This document shows, piece by piece, positions 36,719 through 48,582 of a stretch of DNA of 64,000 bases. The stretch is from contig LATX02000001.1 in assembly GCA_001466705.2 (NCBI GenBank), positions 682,001 through 746,000 on the forward strand, in the 5' to 3' direction. The notes below the pieces were generated by a model. It had not been told where the DNA came from. It searched no databases and saw only the letters and a program-made list of their open reading frames with translations. A program made the position numbers and the translations under genes. Source of the stretch: Moniliophthora roreri. Its lineage: Eukaryota > Basidiomycota > Agaricomycetes > Agaricales > Marasmiaceae. Numbering within the stretch: the first letter of the stretch is position 1; each line of letters starts with the position of its first letter.

Positions 36719-38529
36719 ATGTCCGACAACAAAAAGCAGGAAAGAGACTTTACTCCTGAAGTCAATGCCCTTCTACCAGAGGCAGACTCTCTAGCTAAGG
36801 TGACGTCTGCGTATTTAGCTCATAAGAATGATTACTGACGCTCGTGTAAGGCGGGAAAATTACAAGAGGCCCTCGATAAGCTCTTCGTTCTTGAGAAGCA
36901 AACGAGAAATGTAGCAAGCTCGCTATGATGTCTATGAAATTGATAGTGACTAAACCCCTCATAGGCTGCAGATCTTGCATCAACGACTAAACTGCTCAAA
37001 GCCATCACCCAACATGCTTATAACGTCCGAGACTTTACCCAACTAAACAACGCCATTTCGGTACTGAGCAAGAAGCATGGCCAGCTAAAAGCTGCGATAC
37101 AAGCAATGGTGGAGCAAGTTATGGGATGGCTAGACGATGTAAAGGAAAAAGAGGGGACGGAAAGGTGGCTGGAGCTTGTTCATACACTTCGAGAGGTCAC
37201 AGAAGGCAAGGTGTGTATGCACACTATGTCTGTTTGCTCTGTATCTGTCTCATGGGACTGTTTTAGATATTTTTGGAAACACCTAGGGCACGGGTGACTC
37301 TCCTTCTCTCGCGATACCATGAAGGGCAGGCAGAAGGCAAACCTAAGGAAGAACATCGAAAGTCCATGGAGACGGCGTCAGAACTACTTTCCGATCTTCA
37401 GGTCGAAACGTACTCATCGATGGAGCGTCGAGAAAAGACCGAGTTTATTCTCGAACAGATGCGATTGCTGATTGCTGTCGCGCGGCTCAAGGATGACGCA
37501 TCGAAGGACTCGGGCAAGGACTCGATTGCTGACGGTGAATCAGAATGGGTAAAGGCCCGAGTGTGTGGAAGAAAAGTAAATGAAGAGTTCCTCAAGGAGA
37601 AAGATAATGAAGTCTGGTCGTCTTCACTGTTTCTTTTTCTCAGGCTAATCACGATTCTCTTCGTGTTGCAGGACCTAAAATTGAAATACTACGATCTGAT
37701 GATTCAACATGCCCTCCATTACTCGTGGTATCTCGATGTTGCCAAGTACTACCATAAAGTTTGGGAGACGCCTTCGATTAAAGAGGATGTCAGCGACAAG
37801 GGCAGAGCGGTGTGTACCGTTAACGCAACATGATTAATGTTCTTTTATGACGCGGTTTCATCACAGGCACTCGAGCACATCGTCTACTATGTCGTTCTCG
37901 CTCCTCACGATAACGAACAGTCTGACATGCTTCACCGGTTATTTATCGACCCGGCCCTCGAGAAGCTGCAGCTGCACTAGTACGTTTCTTCATCCTTCCC
38001 AACTCTTCAGCGGCTGAAGATTCCTTAGCAATCTTGTCAAGTGCTTCACAACTCGGGAGCTGATGAGATGGCCTGGCATTGTCCAGCTATACGGGGAGTT
38101 CCTGCGTCAAACGCCAGTGTTCTCAATCGAGAAGCGCTGGGAAGATTTACATACTCGCATTATCGAACATGTATGTCGTCATGGTTTTCAGGCTTCGATA
38201 TTGTACTCATCCCCGGAATGCAGAATATCCGTGTCGTCGCTGCATACTACACCCGAATCACCATCCCTCGTCTCACGTCTCTTCTCGATTTGACTCGTAA
38301 GCAAACGGAGGAAACACTCGCTCGCCTTGTGGTCTCCAAGACTATTTGGGCGAGAATAGATCGTCCGGCGGAGATCATCACATTCAAAGCACCACGGAGT
38401 GCCGAAGATGTGATGAATGACTGGAGTTCGGATATGCAGAAGCTTTTGGGACTTGTCGAAAAGACGTGGATGGGCATGAACGCGGCGCAAGCTGCACAAT
38501 CACGGATAAAGGCCGCCTCAGCAGCATAA
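36719..38529 (+). CDS. RPN5: 26S proteasome regulatory subunit Rpn5
   Basis: Eight exons: 36719-36799, 36851-36910, 36965-37210, 37267-37611, 37672-37809, 37867-37979, 38029-38170, 38224-38529; 476 residues, close to the family length. Helical repeats (KLQEALDKLFVLEKQTRN, DFTQLNNAISVLSKKHGQLK) lead to the PCI domain (LVKCFTTRELMRWPGIVQLY, RVVAAYYTRITIPRL) and a C-terminal helix. Rpn5 belongs to the 19S lid and contacts the deubiquitinase Rpn11; in some fungi it also joins the COP9 signalosome. Confidence 0.96.
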
Positions 38530-38663
38530 CGAAATGTATTAGATGTATTTACCGTACTTTGTTCTACCTCCATGCTCGTCATGACCATCAACCTTTTCGT
38601 ACTCGTAACATTGCGTGTAAGAGTGTGATTGGAGGTAAATACGGCTAGCGAAACCAAGTTTGT

Positions 38664-39549
38664 CTACTGTTTGACAAGTGTCGACGCAGCCGATGCAGTC
38701 ATCCGTGTCCTCTGAGCTGCCACAGGCTCAGTTAAAGCCGGTGAATATTGGGGTGTAATTCCATCCTTCCATAGCCTAACATATTCCTGGCCTTTCGTCC
38801 ACTCCAGCACCTCCGTATTCGGCGAAGTGATAGCACGCCAACGTTTTCTCGCAGCTATGGCACCCTCGTCCATTTCTGCTCTTCTCTCCCACGTGTCAAG
38901 ACTGCGTATCTCCTTTTCAAAGGCATGCGCGGTCTCGGAAGGTTCAAACACTGCTCCGAAAAAGTCGGCTTCCATGAGAGAGACGCTGCTGGCGATGTGA
39001 TGTTCTGAACGAAGAGCCCGGAATTGAGCAACTGCACGAGCGTATGCATAGGTAAGGGGGATGTCGTGATGAACATGAAGATTCAGAGCAAATTGGACAG
39101 CACTTGAAGGATGATTAGTTCGATTTTTCATTTAGTGTGAGAGACGCGTATGAAACGTACTCTTCAGGACTCGGATTCCTTCCCCTTTGCCTCAACCTAA
39201 TCCATTCCTTCCCGCTAACAAGACCTTCCCTGTTTTCACCTATAACAGACCTCTCGACCAACGTCACAGGTCTGAACGCCTCGAACGGATGGTCCCGGAA
39301 AAACTGTCGTCGTATGTCGTCCTCTAGGTAGTAGATTGGCAATGGCTTTGGATCGTAAGGACGTAGTTTTCCCTTGTTATCCTTATTGTGCTGGTCATAT
39401 GCAGACCGCGCCGGAGGTGCTTTTGCTGGAAGTGGAAGAGGTGGGTTTGCGAGGACAGCTCGGTACCAGGCAGGCTCATCTTTTATAGCATTTCCCTTCA
39501 TAAGCCTGGAAACTTGTTTATGAACTTGGGAGGCGACACGACGAACCAT
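38664..39549 (-). CDS. RSM25: mitochondrial small-ribosomal-subunit protein mS23 (Rsm25)
   Basis: Exons 39549-39161 and 39102-38664; 275 residues. The start MVRRVASQVHKQVSRLMKG is a basic amphipathic presequence-like region. Core motifs PIYYLEDDIRRQFFRDHPFE, RPVTLVER and FALNLHVHHDIPLTYAYA match the fungal mS23 family. The C-terminal helix-rich part has EKEIRSLDTWERRAEMDEG. Its 3' end faces RPN5, 134 bases away. Confidence 0.88.
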
Positions 39550-40430
39550 CGTGGCTCCGCTTTAGCGTCCGAGGAGGAGGGAGAAAAAAAGAGGTAGCAG
39601 AAGCTAATGGTCAATACTAAGGCGCGCTCCGACTTGCAAGTCAACACCGGCAAATAATTTTATGACCTAAGCCTTCAAGTCCTTCCCGGCCTGAGGCGGG
39701 GGCGGCATCAGGAAATCACCATCTTGCTCCCCACTTTCCACAACTTTCCTAACTTTTCACTAGATTGAGTTGATGTTTTCTGTACATTAGGACACTAGTA
39801 GAGCATGTTTCAGTGACTCACTTTCAAGGGTCTGGAACCCTCCTCCCTGATTTCCACTTTGCTGAACTTTTTCATCAAAAATCACAAATTGTGGGAGTCC
39901 ACACAGTAGCAACCAAAAATTAATGTGATATAGTTTTATTGTATGACCAAATGATTGTATTGGAAAGGTTAGAATGGCCAGAATTGAGTGTGGAAGTGGA
40001 TGAAAGTGAGTGGAAAGTGCTGTGGGGAAATCCTGATGCGCCCCCCCGCCCCCCAAACTCTGCAGGTCAGGTCAGGTCAGGATGTTCCAAAGATACGCAT
40101 GGTTCAATAGGTGGTACTAAAGTGTCCGTATATACGTATGCGGAGGCCTGGTAGATAATTTAAGGGAAGTAGAGTGATCGGAGTGAACATCAAACGAAGA
40201 AAAAAATTGAGAGGAATGTGTGTAGTACAAACATACCTTAGCTTTTTTCATTTCCAAGAGTCTGCAAGCTATGGATAGGACTGAGAGGGCATTAATGAAG
40301 GTACCGGCAACGAATGATGACTGAACACTGTGGAAATCCCTCGCTACTCAGCCGTTTTTTTTTACATGAGTCAATAAATCTTCCTCTAGTACCACACTAG
40401 TCAACTACAACGGAACAATTTGCGCAAACT
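39550..40430. other. intergenic region
   Basis: About 880 bases with no convincing gene. A pentamer run, CAGGT repeated three to four times, sits at 40063-40081 after a C-rich stretch. Short open frames here lack coding character. Confidence 0.5.
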
Positions 40431-41599
40431 CTACATATCATGTTCTGCCATCCATTTTGCACATTGCTCCGCCAATTCTTCACCGTGATCTGTCAAGTAC
40501 GTCACTGCCCATACTCGCCATAATAACTTGGAACTCACTTATGCAGAATGCATGGGGTACACCACTCCGTCCATGTACAATCTTGACAGAACCAGGATCG
40601 GCATTGAAGGAGCGTAAGAGAATTTCCCTTTGCTCGCCAACCCAATCATCCATTTCGGCAAAATACATGCACAATTGGTGTTTGTGCCGTTTAAGCAGCT
40701 CGACATCCGGATCGAGAATCGTCTGCATCTCATCATGGGCCATAGACAAGCAAGCGAAGATGCTTGGAGGCGAATGCAGCAAACGTCTAAGAACGGTGAT
40801 TTGGTGTTCTGGCCATTCCCAAAAAAGAGTGGAGATGAAAGCGGCTGTTAGGGGGCGCAAGAGGTACGACAATTTTGATATCACAAGGGGGAATGGGCGT
40901 CGGAATACCCACTAGATGGATTGTCAATGAACGAATGGCTCATAATACTGCCCTCTGCTTACTGAAAGCCGCCTGCCATTGGGAGTCTTTGCAATATGAG
41001 ATATCGTTGGGCAAATGAGTTGGATTGCGTCAACGTCGTCGGGTCGTGCTTTCACAACCTTGCAATATGAATCAGGACCAACACACGTAACAGTGAATTC
41101 GAAGGAGCTTACCTGTAATGAAACCCATGTGCCAATGCTATGCCCAATCAAGATAATCTTTGCAGAACCATAAGACTTTTTGACCGCATCAAGAGTTTCG
41201 ATGGCAGCTTGAACTTGGGCTGTCAGTCCGTGCTGAGCGGTGGCAGTCGTGAACTCGGGAGTGTGATTGATGTAGGCATGGGCGAGGATGGCAAGACCTT
41301 TGTCTTTCGCCTTGAGAGCAGATAAAAATGGGACGTAGAAATCTAGCAAACCAGGGTTTCCTGTAGAAGATATGGTAAGAAAAGAGGTAGGATGATTGAA
41401 TGCAAGATGGCGATATACCTGGGATGAGCAATGCTATTGATTTTGGTGACACTTGCTCTGCTGGCCACCACAGAGTATGCGCCAGTCCGAATGGGTGTTG
41501 ATGAGGGAATACTGCGTGTATGAACCGATTCTCCGAGTCTTTCGAGGTCAGAGGTTGAAGGAAAGGCGGAGTTTCTGACAGAGTCACTGACATGCCCAT
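40431..41599 (-). CDS. lipid-droplet-associated hydrolase (LDAH family)
   Basis: Exons 41599-41419, 41360-41113, 41058-40963, 40911-40539, 40489-40431; 318 residues. The alpha/beta-hydrolase pattern is clear: oxyanion-type LLIPGNPGLLDFYVPFLSAL, nucleophile elbow IILIGHSIGTWVSLQ (Ser near 136), a likely acid in MDDW, and a C-terminal His in VPHAF. The PGNPG..FY start of the fold is typical of LDAH (yeast YPR147C). These enzymes sit on lipid droplets and affect neutral-lipid turnover. Start may be Met1 or Met3. Confidence 0.85.
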
Positions 41600-41657
41600 T
41601 TTTTGATCAACGCTGCCGCTGCTTCGCCGGTAGATACTTGCAATTGTTCTTGTTTTT
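41600..41657. promoter_or_regulatory. 58-bp divergent promoter, LDAH / SEC8
   Basis: Only 58 bases separate the two predicted start codons. Both 5' leaders would have to be very short, or the transcripts must start inside the opposing gene and overlap. Confidence 0.55.
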
Positions 41658-44600
41658 ATGTCGCGAGCACCACCATTTCCGACTCGTCGAGATCGTTCCG
41701 TCTCATCCTCAAATAGCAATGGACCTATCTCAGCTCCGAATTCAACGAGGCCATTGCAGATAAACCGAGTTCCATCGCGTCCAACGACCCCTAGCAACAG
41801 CTCACTCGTGTCTACTTCCCCTTCTCAGCGGTCAATCTCAAACAATGCCTCGGGTGGCCCGTCTCGCCCCCAGAGATCCGAACTCAGGCAGGTCGGCACC
41901 AGAGCATCCGATTACTCTGACCGCACCTCGAGTACGTACAGAGACAGCGTGGCGAGTAGCTCTGCTCGGACGGAGATGGCGTCTAACTACAGACCACGAC
42001 CTATGGCTGGCTCTAATCCCAATGCTCCTTCAGCCTTGCAAACAAGGATGCAGAGAGGGAGAGGGGATACTGTGGAGGACGAGACTACATCACCCTCATC
42101 TCTTGGCAATGTCATGTCGGCCTTTCGTGAAGCTGGGACGAGAAGAAGAGCCACGACAGAAGGAGATCAAGATTTCGAGTATCAGAAAGAGCGGAACAAG
42201 GAGAGGGAAGCAGAGAGAGCCCGAGCTCAAAAGATCACAGAGAAGGCACAGGGCAGGAGACTCAATGGCAGAGCGCGACCAGGAGATATCGATGGTGCGT
42301 GGCTCCTCAAATAACTTGACTTGAAATACTGAGTAGATCCTTAGCTATCCTTGACCAGATCAAGGATGAATGGGAGTTTGTCATTGATCCAGACGTAAGT
42401 CCTCCGTATCTCGAGCGCAAGCACCAATACTGATGAACATAAGCGTTGCAGTTCAACACCGTAGATCTTGCCCTTCAACTCTTGGACGAATCCTCGACGG
42501 GAAAGGACATGGACTCTTTCAGACGAACGAAACATATGCTCTCTAAAGCACTCAAGGGATCCGTTGATAGTGCGTGCCAGATGCTACGATGTGTGCTGAT
42601 GCTGACGTTCTTCGTTCAGAATATTATCAAGCCTTCGCAGCATCGTTGCCCCATCATGCCTCCCTTTTGAACCACCTAGGAGATACTCAGACTCAAGTCA
42701 GCGAAGCGCGAGCTTCCCTTCAAGAATCCAAAGATGCACTAGGCACGAAGAGAGCAGATCTTGTGCAATTGTGGTCAAGAGGGCAGACATTGGAGGAGAT
42801 GATGCGAATTCTGGATCAAATGTACGCCCGAGGCAGCACCTCCGTCAGCACGCCTTCTAACCCAAACTTACAGCGACCAACTAAAATCCATGCCAGACCT
42901 TCTCGAGACTTTGATGTCCGAAAAACGGCTTCTGCAGGCTTCGGTACTTCTCGTGAAGAACTTGAAGGTCATCAACAAGCCCGATATACTTGAAATCGGG
43001 GCGGTCGCTGACCTTCGAAGCTATTTGTCGGGGCAAGAAACTGTGAGTCGCCGAGCTGTCTCCTCTAGCAGCCACTCAAGGAAATGTAGGCGCTCTGGGA
43101 GATTTTGATAGATGAATTACAAAGTCACCTCTATTTGAAGTCTTTTTGGTGTGATTCGCGCTGGGCACCCTATACTCCGAATCAAAAGTCTTGTGAGTAT
43201 TCTAAATTATGTAGCCGACGCGTGCTCACATCCCCGTAGTTGTCAGAGTGCCCTTTGAAGACGAAGCCGAATTAAAACCTTTCAGCCTGCCCCCAAACTC
43301 ACCATCGACTCCCTCTTTCCATCAATCCCGTCTGTCACGTTTCCTGAACGGCCTCGCGGTCAGGCCCAATGACCCGCCGCTCGATTTCAACGAACCCAAC
43401 TTCCGCGATAGCAGTAGTGGTTTACCATCATCTACTTTAGCCTCGACTTTCGCTAATCCTCTGAACCCTCGAGCGAATGCAATCTCGAATCCCGAATCTG
43501 ACTCGTTCGCCTACATGGAGACGATCCTGGAGTCCCTTGCAGTTCTAGGGAGACTCGGCAGTGCACTCGACGTAGTAGCCCAGCGATTACCTAGCGAGAT
43601 TTTCTCATTGGTCGATTCAACATTAGACGAGGTTTCCGAACGTGCTGAATACGGTCAAGGCGGCTCCATCTTCACTCTAAACAATGGTTCAGGAAGCTCT
43701 GACGGGGTGTACATACTCTCAGCTGACCCGACGCTGGTGGTGACTCATAAAAACCAATTTTTGCGAGCCGCTACGTTGCGATTAGCAGCGCTTGAATCAT
43801 CATCGCAGCAGATGGATCACGAAGTTCTGAACGACTTTTTCTGGACGTTATACTCAAAGATGGATGCTGTTGCACAAGGTCTGAGGGTTATCTATGAAGT
43901 TGCGAATCGGATAGGTTCTGTAAGTCGTCTTCAGATGTTACTTGAACATTTTTGAAGTTTGCTTTGCAGCGAAGGGACTTCAAAGATTCTTCTGGGACAA
44001 AGCCTGGTGCACTCTTCTCTCTCGATGATATATGGGCTTCTGTACAAGCCGAAGCAAGTTTCAGTTTGACTCTTATACATTGGCAGCTTTCTGAGGGTGT
44101 TGTAGATACGGACGTTGATTTACGACTACCTCACTAGTGAGGAAGAAGGAAATATCGCCAGCAGAAATCCAGTCACATCTATCAACGAGATCCTCCGAGA
44201 TGGTCGTTTCTCTCGAGACAAAACTAAGGTGTGTAATTCCGCAGTTTGGTCTTGTTTGCGGCACGGCTGATAGCTTTCGAAGGGTGTCTTCCGACTAGCA
44301 GATACCGATCAGAAAGCCACGAAGAAAGTACTCAAGCCTCATGAAGACGCCCTTACTCAAGTCATCAAAGACACGATGCCCGGTTTGGTTCAGGCGTCGA
44401 CAGAGACCGCCATACAATCTGCGTTGTCAAAGGTGGGCACCGACGACAGACTGCTCGTTGGTGTCGGTCAACATCATCGACTACTCATTAAGCCGAATGC
44501 CTTCCATGTTAGCGTACTCTTCCAACCCACGCTGGCATGGTTAGACCGTATCGCGGAAGTCCTGCCAACAGACGTTGCGAACGTTCGAGCGTCAGGGGCG

Positions 44601-46356
44601 GTGCTTGATGAGTTTGTGCTCAAGGTGTATCTACCTCAATTGGAAGAAAAGGTGTCTTCGCTCTTCCATCAAGCAGTAGCAGGTCTTCACTTTTCTTGCG
44701 GTACAGTGTTCGTGCGACTTATAGCCTGTTGCAGGTCCTGAAGCATTCCAAACCGATCATTTGTCCAAAAGGTTGTCACCTGAGCCATTAGTCAAGGTAA
44801 TCTGAAGTCAAATCCTGTTCTATACTGTATCTGATCATTATACAGGCCAGCACCCAACTAATGGCGTTGGTGAACTCACTTTGTGTCATGCTGCAGACTA
44901 CGCCATTCCACCGAGAAAGCTACTCACGATTAATTCTCGGTGTTGTCATTCAGTTCTACCAGCGATGCAGCGACAGATTCCAAGATCTCGTAACAACGAG
45001 TCCCCCAACGGAATCCAATTTAACTCCACTAGTTGCCCTCTCTGCTCAATGGGCACAGCGGCAGGAGCTGACAGCAGCCTTGACTGAGTTGAAAAAGAAC
45101 CCTGTGAGTATTTTTCTGAATACGAGTATTCTCATCGCTGAAACAGGTGTTTTTGCAGCCGCTCGATCTTTCCCAACGACAACTGTTCTGCCAAGAGGAG
45201 ACCAAAACCGAGCTGGGATTCTTAGGAGATGCAAAAGTATCGAAAACCGACCTTGTTCCCTCCACTCGGAACCTGGCAGCCCTTAACACTCTCTACCGAA
45301 GTATAGTGAGTGCCGTAAACCTCAGGGTACATAACTCGCTAACTCGTGATAGTCATGGTTCGCCTCAGAGCTCTCTGCATTGAAAGCACGGCCGGAGGAT
45401 ATGCCACCCACACCTCAAAACCTTGAACCCTTATCTGCAATGCCTTATACCCCTTACACACCTCTTCTTCCGCTGGCAAGCCCAAATACGGAGCTCAGTC
45501 TTCCATTATCGAGAGAAATGGCGTTGTAAGTGTTTTCTTCGTCGAAGCAAGTTTACTGTATCGACCAAAACCTCTAGGCGATTCCAAGCACTCATTAGGA
45601 CATATGATCAGTTGTCAGATCTGATTTTGGACACCGTTCGTATCGATATTCGTTGTAGGACGTTACATTACCTGGATCTAGCAATGCGCCTGGTATGTAA
45701 TGGTCGACTTGATGAGCGCGTCTACTCACATGTAGACAGGGTAATTACACCATTAATAGCGAGGCTGGCGAACCCGATCCACACATAATTGATCTTAACA
45801 ACGAGTTAGGAGAGTGTGACGACTTCATAACTGTTGGTGTTCCGAAAGCAGCCCGCGAGTGCGTGTTTTCCAAGTATAGTGATGGTTCATCAATTAACCA
45901 TTTCTTAGATTTATATTCATGGGACTCGGTCAGCTTATGGAGCATGTCTTGATTTCGAGTGCTAGGCATCTTCAGCAACCTAACGCGTTCGGGATCAAGA
46001 AGATTCTAAGGAATGTCCTGGCGCTGCAGCAGTGTCTCAAGACTATCACACACGGAGTGCAGTCTCAAGAACTTGAACGTGTGAAGAAGTATTACTCGCT
46101 TTTCTTCAAAGGGCCTCAGGTACGCAACATGAAATGTGTTATTTACCGACATCTGACTACTCGATAGGATATGATCGAAGAGATCCGAAAAGAACAGGTC
46201 TATACTTTCGACGAATACCAAGTTATGCTTGCATTACAGTGTGGTGTCGACCCGAAAGGTGGCAGCAACAGAACTTCGCAGTCGACCGACCGTAACTACA
46301 GCATGTACATGATAGATTTGCATGGACTGGAAATTGAGGAGTCTGGGACTTCCTAG
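41658..46356 (+). CDS. SEC8: exocyst complex component Sec8
   Basis: Eighteen exons: 41658-42294, 42345-42394, 42452-42569, 42620-42821, 42874-43042, 43090-43192, 43240-43919, 43970-44053, 44106-44228, 44283-44682, 44735-44796, 44846-45103, 45159-45305, 45353-45525, 45578-45692, 45740-45858, 45909-46119, 46168-46356; 1,279 residues. After a 210-residue disordered N-terminus comes the Sec8-specific domain (LDQIKDEWEFVIDPD, VDLALQLLDESSTGKDMDSF, ASLPHHASLLNHLG), then helical CATCHR-type repeats to the C-terminus (MGLGQLMEHVLISSARHLQ, YYSLFFKGPQ). Sec8 is a core exocyst subunit that tethers secretory vesicles at the growing tip. Intron 44054-44105 needs a GC donor (gcaagt) to keep frame. Confidence 0.95.
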
Positions 46357-46413
46357 AATCAGAATTATATTATTATTTACAGTACCGGTTAATGTTGTAC
46401 ATCTAGCGTATGT

Positions 46414-47546
46414 TCATGATCTGCTTTGCATGTAAGCGTCGTATTCGCTTTGAGAAGGAATCACGTACTTTTGTGCCAATGACTTTTGGTACCAAGCGAG
46501 GTTTTCAGTATCTAGTTCTGGTTGTCGACATGGCTGGTCTCGCGTTCTGTTGGAGATGGCATTTGTAGAAAGTTCAACGCTGTATTTTCCGGTGCTTTTT
46601 GATGGGTTATGGGTGTAGACTAATGCTGGTAGCCTAGCTAACAGTGCCTGGTAGCGGCGACGAAGCCAACGCGGAAGTCGTTCACGGCCGCTCGGTGTGG
46701 ACTCCTCACCACGTCGTGGGGCGGGTCTAGAATGATAAGATGGTCCTACAAGTGCTTCTATCTCTTCCAATAGATGCTGTCCTTGAAATCCGACGTCCCT
46801 AATGTTGGCTTGTGAGACGGCAGCACGACTCGACGACTCGGATCCGTTTGTTGCGTCCCTTACTATGACGTCTAAAGGAGGATAAATTTTCTTCCACTCT
46901 TGAACAAAGTAACGCCATCGAGTGTTGACCTCGCGCCGTTTGCTGAGTGGGCCAAGTGTGCGAGCCTCTTCCGAAGAAGGTTCTGCTCGGGGAGAAAGTG
47001 TTGGTGGAAAGGACAAGTGCTGGAGTGGTAAAACCTTGGTCCTTCTTGAATATACGGAAGTGTGGAGGACGGTGAGTTCTTTCGAGTAGACGGGTGGGCG
47101 AGACTTTGGCACGGATTTTATGATTGGAGAAGGTATCGGTTTAGAGGGATCAATCAACAAGGGCTGTAATTCAAGTATTTAGAGGAAGATGTGAAGCAAG
47201 AGGACTGAAACTAACCTGCATGATCTCCCACCGAAGCTTCCCTTTCCTTCCATAAGCCAGATCCAGGACATGGTCAAAAGCGTCCGTACTGCCATTACAT
47301 GCCGCTTCAATCTTGCGCACTTGTCTCGATACACGTTTTATCTTTCGTTGCTGAAGAGGTGTGTTTTTCGTGTCTCGTATAGCCTTTAGATCCTCTGAAG
47401 CTTTGATTCGGAAGAAATCACTGCCTCGGTAATCGGATCGGACACGAAACAACTGCTCAGGTAGCGACTTACCGTAGTCGTTGGTGGGGAAGGCGTTTTA
47501 CAGCGCGCAAATATGACCGGTACAGGGGAACTATCGCTTCGGACAT
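46414..47546 (-). CDS. LYR-motif protein with long C-terminal extension
   Basis: Exons 47546-47473, 47420-47216, 47163-46414; 342 residues. The N-terminus MSEAIVPLYRSYLRAVKRLP has the LYR triplet at residues 8-10, with a following Phe (LRDFFRIKASEDL), the pattern of Complex1_LYR proteins, small mitochondrial adaptors for Fe-S cluster delivery or complex assembly. Usual family members are 80-150 residues; here about 230 extra residues follow, rich in Arg/Pro/Ser, with WRYFVQEWKKIYPPLDVIV and RERLPRWLRRRYQALLARLP. It could also be a mitoribosome-associated protein. It ends 57 bases from the SEC8 stop, convergent. Confidence 0.75.
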
Positions 47547-48582
47547 GACTCGCCTTTGAAGAGATGAGGATGAGTCTGGGGTGAGTTGAAGATTAGACAG
47601 GCGCCTGCTAAACTTGTTTATCCATAAACAACATCGGTTCTTAGCTGGGCTGAGCTGGGTTGAAGTTCAAATTCACTGTACGACCACAAGGATATGGCCG
47701 CAACCTGCCATGATCAGTGTCAGTCTATCTTTCAATTTGTCCTTGAACACTTATCGCAACAGGTTGGCTAGTCGGGAACCGCATGTTCCGCCCTCACTCG
47801 AGCATAGTCGGCATAAGGTTTTGGTCGACGGTTGATGCTTCTCCGTCAAACCTTCATGAGGACCCAATGGCGGTGAAGTTCAAGAGACCTTCCACAGAGA
47901 GCTAAACCAAAAAGCTTTCCTCAGGCCTCTACACAACACCTTTTATCTCTCACTGATTTCATGCCCAGGATTATATATATGCTCCATGCGTTTCATTATC
48001 TCCTTATCTATCTGCTTCAACATTTATCCCCTCGGTATTTGTCCAGATGATGCCGCTCGGGAGATCCTCTTCCATCCAGTCTATGTACAGAAATTCGGAA
48101 GGTTCACTGTGGCCATTCCATTGACTCACGAGGGTCAGTGCATTTATGTTCCAGGTAAGGAGAAATATTTGCATGCACCAGTGGGATGACTGCTGAGTGT
48201 GTCATTTGTTGGTGCAGCGAATAGACTCTGTCATCTGTAATGGGGTTCAGTGTACAGGCTGAAAAAAAAAAAAAACACCAGGGGCCGTATTGACATTTGA
48301 TTAGGTAATGACTTGGTCCTCACCTTGAAGCTTTGAGCAAAACGCGAATACAATTGGAATTTGCGTTTTGCAAGTCCCCGTTCCGAATGGTGATCGGTTC
48401 CGGGTGTCGTCGATTCGTTATAGGCTTTTTGTATATCTTTTAGGCTTTTAGGACATATTTTATTTACTATCCCTATCAGACATAGGCTATCCTTTACTTT
48501 CCCTCCCTCACGGCTCTCCTTTCCACCGTTCAGCTCGGTGCTCAGCCTCATAGTCCTTGACTGTCCATCCGATTCAACAATC
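47547..48582. other. intergenic region
   Basis: About 1 kb without a gene I can support. It holds the promoter of the LYR gene on the left and of the chitin deacetylase on the right; a poly-A run lies at 48262-48274. The short frame at 47986-48189 has no family motif. Confidence 0.5.

Noticed and set aside
47640..47700. Possible tRNA (sequence resembling a T-loop)
   Set aside because: No acceptor stem or anticodon arm could be paired.
47986..48189. Small secreted protein with hydrophobic N-terminus
   Set aside because: Only 67 codons, no cysteine pattern, and placed in the leader region of another gene; chance is likely.
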